A stretch of 54,496 bases of DNA from a virus, in IMG/VR virus record IMGVR_UViG_3300023176_002574, positions 1 to 54,496 of that record; one strand, 5' to 3'. The notes beneath the pieces were generated by a model that was not told the DNA's origin, searched no databases, and worked only from the letters and a program-made list of their open reading frames with translations. Positions 51,249-54,496 of the stretch are shown piece after piece. Every line of letters begins with the position of its first letter. Within the stretch, counting starts at the first letter, position 1. A program made the translations under genes and the position numbers.

Positions 51249-51773
51249 ATGAATGATTGTCGTGTTTATCGTAGTGATACGATAGTGAGATATCAGAATG
51301 AGATGATTGAGATACTGGATAGATCAGTATCTCAAAAAGAATTTTCTGAGGGGTATACATGGGCATACGGTAAGTATAATGTCTTCGGACTTACTTCCGC
51401 TACTATACCCTTTTATGATTTATTTGTGGATCTTAGAAACGTAATATTTGACTTTGTTCAAACTGATCAAAGGATGTGGATACAATCTTGGGTCAATTAT
51501 CATACTATTGATGAAGTCTTGGACTGGCATGATCATGGATATCCTTATCATGGATACATATCCATACGTCCACACAAGACTAGGACAGAGTTTGAAGAAT
51601 ATGAGATTAGAAATCAAATAGGAGATATTTACATCGGACCTGGATATCGAAAGCATCGTGTAGTGGTTGATGAGGAATTTGATACTCCCAGAATTACTAT
51701 AGGTTTTGATGTCCTGACGGAAGATCAGATAGGTCTAAATAACAACTTAGGTATGGTTCCTTTACTCAGATGA
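51249..51773 (+). CDS. 2OG-Fe(II) oxygenase-like protein
   Basis: The 174-residue protein (GTG at 51246 is an alternative start) has WVNYHTIDEVLDWHDHGYPY with His94 and His96 (HxH in place of HxD), distal His136 in GYRKHRV and Arg148 in TPRITIGFDVL. The DIYIGPG strand before the distal His is typical of this cupin-fold family. The metal pair is unusual, so activity is uncertain. It overlaps the next small membrane gene (ATGA). Confidence 0.65.
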   Translation: MNDCRVYRSDTIVRYQNEMIEILDRSVSQKEFSEGYTWAYGKYNVFGLTSATIPFYDLFVDLRNVIFDFVQTDQRMWIQSWVNYHTIDEVLDWHDHGYPYHGYISIRPHKTRTEFEEYEIRNQIGDIYIGPGYRKHRVVVDEEFDTPRITIGFDVLTEDQIGLNNNLGMVPLLR

Positions 51774-51946
51774 ACCTATTATTAAAACCCCTGCAAGATG
51801 TCAACGATGTGACATGGAGTATCGTTATTTCTTTAGCGATACTACTTGCAGGGGTGATATATGTTATTTACTGGATACTCACTCTGGACGAGCGCGAATC
51901 GCTTTCGCAACCGCCTCAAGAAGTTGATCATCCATATCAGTCTTAG
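51770..51946 (+). CDS. Small membrane protein overlapping a - strand gene
   Basis: The 58-residue ORF starts on the preceding stop (ATGA). Residues 18-39 (IVISLAILLAGVIYVIYWIL) are a clear transmembrane helix. The polar tail TLDERESLSQPPQEVDHPYQ is encoded opposite the 3' end of the - strand gene, over 68 bases. Confidence 0.6.
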   Translation: MNLLLKPLQDVNDVTWSIVISLAILLAGVIYVIYWILTLDERESLSQPPQEVDHPYQS

Positions 51947-52076
51947 TTAGTTTAACTGCCTTACCAAGAATCACGAGACAGACCTCAATGAGTTTTTCTC
52001 CAAGTTCCTCATTATCGGGAATCCTTTCGACTGCCGACATGATAACTTTTGACGCTAGTGGAAGTAGAAATGCCAT
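51879..52076 (-). CDS. Conserved-looking small helical protein on the - strand
   Basis: The 65-residue protein has two amphipathic helices (LPLASKVIMSAVERIPDNEE and KLIEVCLVILGKAVKLTKTD) ending KAIRARPE. On the - strand an AGAGGA ribosome-binding site lies four bases before the ATG, and the frame has no interior stop. It is one of only two - strand genes. It overlaps the 3' end of the + strand membrane gene by 68 bases. It reads as a real protein and not as an antisense shadow. Confidence 0.68.
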   Translation of the reverse strand: MAFLLPLASKVIMSAVERIPDNEELGEKLIEVCLVILGKAVKLTKTDMDDQLLEAVAKAIRARPE

Positions 52077-52103
52077 AATATCCTCTAAAGAAATTTTTTG
52101 GGA

Positions 52104-52110
52104 ATAAATA
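52104..52110 (+). promoter_or_regulatory. Late promoter motif in a divergent gap
   Basis: GGAATAAATAAC contains ATAAATA, 20-26 bases before the + strand gene at 52130. On the other strand the complementary sequence of 52118-52125 reads CTAAATAC, a weaker late-like motif about 40 bases from the - strand start. The gap may hold divergent promoters. Confidence 0.45.
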
Positions 52111-52129
52111 ACCCTGGTGTATTTAGTAG

Positions 52130-52378
52130 ATGATAATGCAAAAAGTAATTAATGTTTTAGCGGTTTTGTCTTTTGCGGGTGTTGCTGGCATCGTTGGTGG
52201 TGGAACTTATGTATATTTGCAGAGAGATGCAATCCTTGAGGGAATCAAAGTAGGAGTAACAAAGCACGCAACGGAAGCAATTACAAATGCTCTTCCTGGT
52301 ATGTTGAATAGTGCTATGCCAGAGATGCCTAAAGTAACTGGACCTGCAGTATCATCTCCCCCAATTCAATTGCCATAG
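52130..52378 (+). CDS. Small membrane protein
   Basis: The 82-residue protein has one transmembrane helix (INVLAVLSFAGVAGIVGGGT, residues 6-25) followed by YVYLQRDAILEGIKVGV and a Pro-rich end. An alternative start is the ATG at 52136. It is divergent from the - strand gene. Function is unknown. Confidence 0.62.
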   Translation: MIMQKVINVLAVLSFAGVAGIVGGGTYVYLQRDAILEGIKVGVTKHATEAITNALPGMLNSAMPEMPKVTGPAVSSPPIQLP

Positions 52379-52382
52379 TTCT

Positions 52383-52946
52383 ATGAAACTTAGATGGATT
52401 GTTTATACTTTAGGCGGCATTATTGGTGTCGCTCATATTGGAGTACTTGGACATTTGCTGAACGCATCTAGACCAGAATATCCTATTATTCAATTTCCTA
52501 GGGGTGACTATTCTTCTTATGAAGTAGAAGCAACGAGGGATGGATATAAAATTAAGTATAAGGCAAACGATCCTGCTATTCTTAATTCTGAGAGGCAACT
52601 AAGACTTGATAAGAAGAGGGGTGGATTATTCGGTGGTGGAGGAATTGAGCACCGAAGAGAATATCGCCATGATCAGTATACAATGGACGGCGTTCGCAAC
52701 ATAGGGGGTGCCGTTGACGGCGAGGGAAAGTTGGGTGCGAAAAGCGAAGAGTGCATTCGGGCGGACGCTGGCGCACGGTCACAAGGTGCGATGGCAGGGA
52801 CCGCAATTAGTGCTGGTCTCGTAGTCCCAGCAGTTTCTAGCATTCCCTATGTTGGATGGTTGGCATCTGGTTGGGCACTTCTTCTTGGGCAGAAGGTGGG
52901 ATCAGAAGTTGGTTCTGAAGTTGGTAGTGTATTTAACGATTGCTGA
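52383..52946 (+). CDS. Membrane protein with Gly-rich C-terminus
   Basis: The 187-residue protein has an N-terminal hydrophobic segment (WIVYTLGGIIGVAHIGVLGH), a charged middle with GGLFGGGGIEHRREYRHDQY, and a C-terminal hydrophobic stretch (AGTAISAGLVVPAVSSIPYV, then WLASGWALLLG). The C-terminal glycine-rich hairpin resembles that of small membrane-inserting proteins. Function is unknown. Confidence 0.6.
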   Translation: MKLRWIVYTLGGIIGVAHIGVLGHLLNASRPEYPIIQFPRGDYSSYEVEATRDGYKIKYKANDPAILNSERQLRLDKKRGGLFGGGGIEHRREYRHDQYTMDGVRNIGGAVDGEGKLGAKSEECIRADAGARSQGAMAGTAISAGLVVPAVSSIPYVGWLASGWALLLGQKVGSEVGSEVGSVFNDC

Positions 52947-52964
52947 CAAAGGATTTCATCGAAA

Positions 52965-53270
52965 ATGAAATATGAATTTGAATATCAATGGGGTGGCGAA
53001 GACACTTGGTACACCAAAGGCAAGAGATGGGCAAACAAACAAAAGTTTCCAATCAATCATCTTGCCTTAGGTTTTATTGAGTGGTTGTGGCAACACTGGG
53101 TTGATGGTAAAGTTCAGATGGAGATGACTTCTGTTGATAAACAGGCAGAAGAAATAAAAAAACAATGGGAAGAGGAAGAGAAGCATGAACCCATTGTTGA
53201 ATCCAAATCATCAGAAGTGGAAGGACTTGATGATATTCAAATTAAAAATAGAGCGTTTAATGATTGTTAA
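52965..53270 (+). CDS. Hypothetical acidic/aromatic protein
   Basis: The 101-residue protein begins MKYEFEYQWGGEDTWYTKGK and has FIEWLWQHWVDGKVQME, followed by a Glu/Lys-rich tail. The aromatic first half is unusual. No family is recognised. It shares the final FNDC ending with the gene just upstream (both end in Phe-Asn-Asp-Cys). Confidence 0.55.
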   Translation: MKYEFEYQWGGEDTWYTKGKRWANKQKFPINHLALGFIEWLWQHWVDGKVQMEMTSVDKQAEEIKKQWEEEEKHEPIVESKSSEVEGLDDIQIKNRAFNDC

Positions 53271-53295
53271 ATAGTTAAAATAATTTTTTATAATT

Positions 53296-53409
53296 ATGGC
53301 ACAATCCACTTATCAGAAGCGTGCAAAGAAAGAGGCGACGGAAACTTTCTTTCTCTACGTATTCTTTCACTCTATTTGGACAGGCATTGTTAAATTGTTT
53401 GAGGACTAA
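53296..53409 (+). CDS. Tiny membrane-type peptide
   Basis: The 37-residue ORF has a basic N-terminus (AQSTYQKRAKKEATET) and a hydrophobic helix (FFLYVFFHSIWTGIVKLF). It ends on the next start (TAATG), which supports translation. Confidence 0.5.
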   Translation: MAQSTYQKRAKKEATETFFLYVFFHSIWTGIVKLFED

Positions 53410-54197
53410 TGGACATTCAAAATATTACTTCTCCCGATATTCAAATTCGTGAGATTGAAATTCCTCAAACTGTAGTCGGTCAGAATTATACTCCGATTTT
53501 ACTCAGTCCACCAGTAACGCTAACTATCGGCACCCCTATTGTAGATCTTCCTGGTTGCGTAGAAGCACACCCCGATGGTGGTCCGCAACTGGCACAGGAT
53601 GACCCAAGAGGTGCTAGGACTTATTGTGATGGAAGTGTTCCATCATTTAATCCCATTGAGTATTCTCCAGAGGAGATGCTCATTACAAAACCATCACAGG
53701 CAGATACAAGGCAACCTAAAGCCCCCGTTGCTCCCGAGTTACCAGCGACACCTAAAATTCCTCCTGCTACTGCTAAGGTGGACTGTCCTACACCAGCACA
53801 AGCAGCGAAGGAACCTGTCGGTACATACATTGAGGGGTTTAGAAAGAAGGTTACTGACTATCAGTTAGTTGGCAATCAGTGTATTCAGATTACAGAACCT
53901 GTGCCTCTACCAGAGCAGATTGTTGCTGGTCTTCCTGCTGCTGGGACAGTTGTAACAACTGGTGGTATTGCCGTGGTTGCTACAGCATCAGCACTATTGG
54001 CAAAACCGCTGGCAGACATACTTTTGAAAGCAGTCAAACCAACGGTTAAGAAAGTTATGAAGAAGATTGCGACGATTAGGAAGAAACCTATTCCAGTCCT
54101 TTCCTCAGGGGAGCGCCGAGCAGAGCAGCGTCAGATGAACCACGCTGTGATGGAACTTCGCTCTGTTTTCCCAAGGAAGAAGAAGCGGAAGGGATAG
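53409..54197 (+). CDS. Pro-rich protein with hydrophobic segment and basic tail
   Basis: The 262-residue protein begins MDIQNITSPDIQIREIEIPQ. It has a Pro-rich first half (APVAPELPATPKIPPATAK), a hydrophobic segment (AGTVVTTGGIAVVATASALL, 178-197) and a very basic C-terminus (PTVKKVMKKIATIRKKP; FPRKKKRKG). The basic tail may bind nucleic acid or membrane. The last 110 bases overlap the - strand gene. Function is unknown; structural is possible. Confidence 0.55.
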   Translation: MDIQNITSPDIQIREIEIPQTVVGQNYTPILLSPPVTLTIGTPIVDLPGCVEAHPDGGPQLAQDDPRGARTYCDGSVPSFNPIEYSPEEMLITKPSQADTRQPKAPVAPELPATPKIPPATAKVDCPTPAQAAKEPVGTYIEGFRKKVTDYQLVGNQCIQITEPVPLPEQIVAGLPAAGTVVTTGGIAVVATASALLAKPLADILLKAVKPTVKKVMKKIATIRKKPIPVLSSGERRAEQRQMNHAVMELRSVFPRKKKRKG

Positions 54198-54496
54198 TAT
54201 GAACATGTGGGTGAGTATGACCTGGAGGATTATTCACAACGACATCCGCACACACTTTATAGTATGGTGAACGTGGGTGGAACATGATACCCTGCTTCAT
54301 CAATTCGCCACAGTTTTTCAACCTAGCGATCTCAAAATCTAATCTCTTATTAGCAGTTGTTTGCTTCATTAAATCGATATTTGCCGCTGCCGCTTCCTTA
54401 CACTGGTCTTGTAGTTTCTTGTCTTGTGGGATGCTCCAGGTAGCACTGACACCCATAGACAAATTGTAGTTATCCTTCTGCCCTGTTCTGGTGGGA
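54088..54496 (-). CDS. Exported or envelope-type protein, 5'-truncated by window edge
   Basis: The - strand frame is open to the window end (upstream codons read TGQKDNYN), so the start lies outside; the ATG at 54456 may be internal. The protein has GVSATWSIPQDKKLQDQCKE, then RLDFEIARLKNCGELMKQGI and a His/Pro-rich segment (HTHPHVHTIP). The NLSMGVSATWSIPQ stretch resembles the last beta strand of outer-membrane-barrel-type proteins. It overlaps the convergent + gene by 110 bases. Confidence 0.55.
   Translation of the reverse strand, partial: PTRTGQKDNYNLSMGVSATWSIPQDKKLQDQCKEAAAANIDLMKQTTANKRLDFEIARLKNCGELMKQGIMFHPRSPYYKVCADVVVNNPPGHTHPHVHTIPSASSSLGKQSEVPSQRGSSDAALLGAPLRKGLE

Noticed and set aside
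1-54496. Search for psbA, psbD, integrase or transposase genes
   Set aside because: None was recognisable among the translated frames in this window.

Overview
The window is a segment of a T4-like marine cyanophage genome (a myovirus infecting Synechococcus or Prochlorococcus). The evidence is the T4-type neck, terminase, tail and capsid gene order, a full T4-type replication and recombination set, and cyanobacterium-related auxiliary genes: two high-light-inducible (hli) genes, a plant-type ferredoxin, speD, mazG and hsp20. Nearly all genes lie on the + strand. They are tightly packed, often with ATGA or TAATG stop/start overlaps. Two genes, at 51879-52076 and 54088-54496, are on the - strand. 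No gene-free stretch exceeds 300 bases. I saw no tRNA, CRISPR array, insertion sequence or psbA/psbD.

Layout. 1-17437 is the morphogenesis block: the 3' end of a structural protein, then gp13, gp14, gp15, gp16 (small terminase), a very basic mosaic protein, gp17 (large terminase), a zinc-ribbon ORF, gp18, gp19, gp20, a gp67-like core peptide, an unknown protein, gp21 protease, gp22 scaffold and gp23 capsid. 17511-25229 carries a sulfotransferase-like accessory gene, gp3, uvsY, uvsW, an unknown, the late sigma factor gp55, gp47, an oxygenase, an unknown and gp46. 25329-26673 is a photosynthesis/redox cassette of very small genes. 26724-38887 is replication: a DUF3310-like protein, gp45, speD, an AbrB-like peptide, gp44, a four-gene accessory insert, gp62, regA, hsp20, a nucleotidyltransferase, gp43, uvsX and gp41. 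38884-40309 has an oxygenase and mazG. 40337-43973 returns to virion-type proteins. 44401-49239 has primase gp61 and nrdA/nrdB. 49266-54496 has another basic virion-type protein, a PD-(D/E)xK nuclease, an oxygenase and a run of small membrane proteins.

Regulation visible in the sequence. A T4 late-promoter-like motif, (T)ATAAATA, recurs about 15-50 bases upstream of structural genes, often overlapping the stop codon of the preceding gene. Genes in the early and middle blocks instead have sigma70-like promoters (before gp55, hli and the DUF3310-like gene), and several rho-independent terminators separate blocks. Two sites (near 40309 and 50380) place the late motif directly against a terminator-like hairpin whose 3' arm holds the ribosome-binding site of the next gene. 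This looks like the early/late translational switch known for a few T4 genes, and I consider it the most interesting regulatory feature here.

Other notable points: the clamp-loader genes gp44 and gp62 are split by a cassette encoding a 2OG-Fe(II) oxygenase, a PD-(D/E)xK nuclease, a protein resembling the DruA/DUF4338 family and a membrane peptide. There are four separate 2OG-oxygenase-like genes. A T4 internal-protein-like capsid-targeting N-terminus occurs on the protein at 40555. Two - strand genes overlap convergent + strand genes. Family assignments are from recognition of sequence motifs and gene order only; no database search was run.
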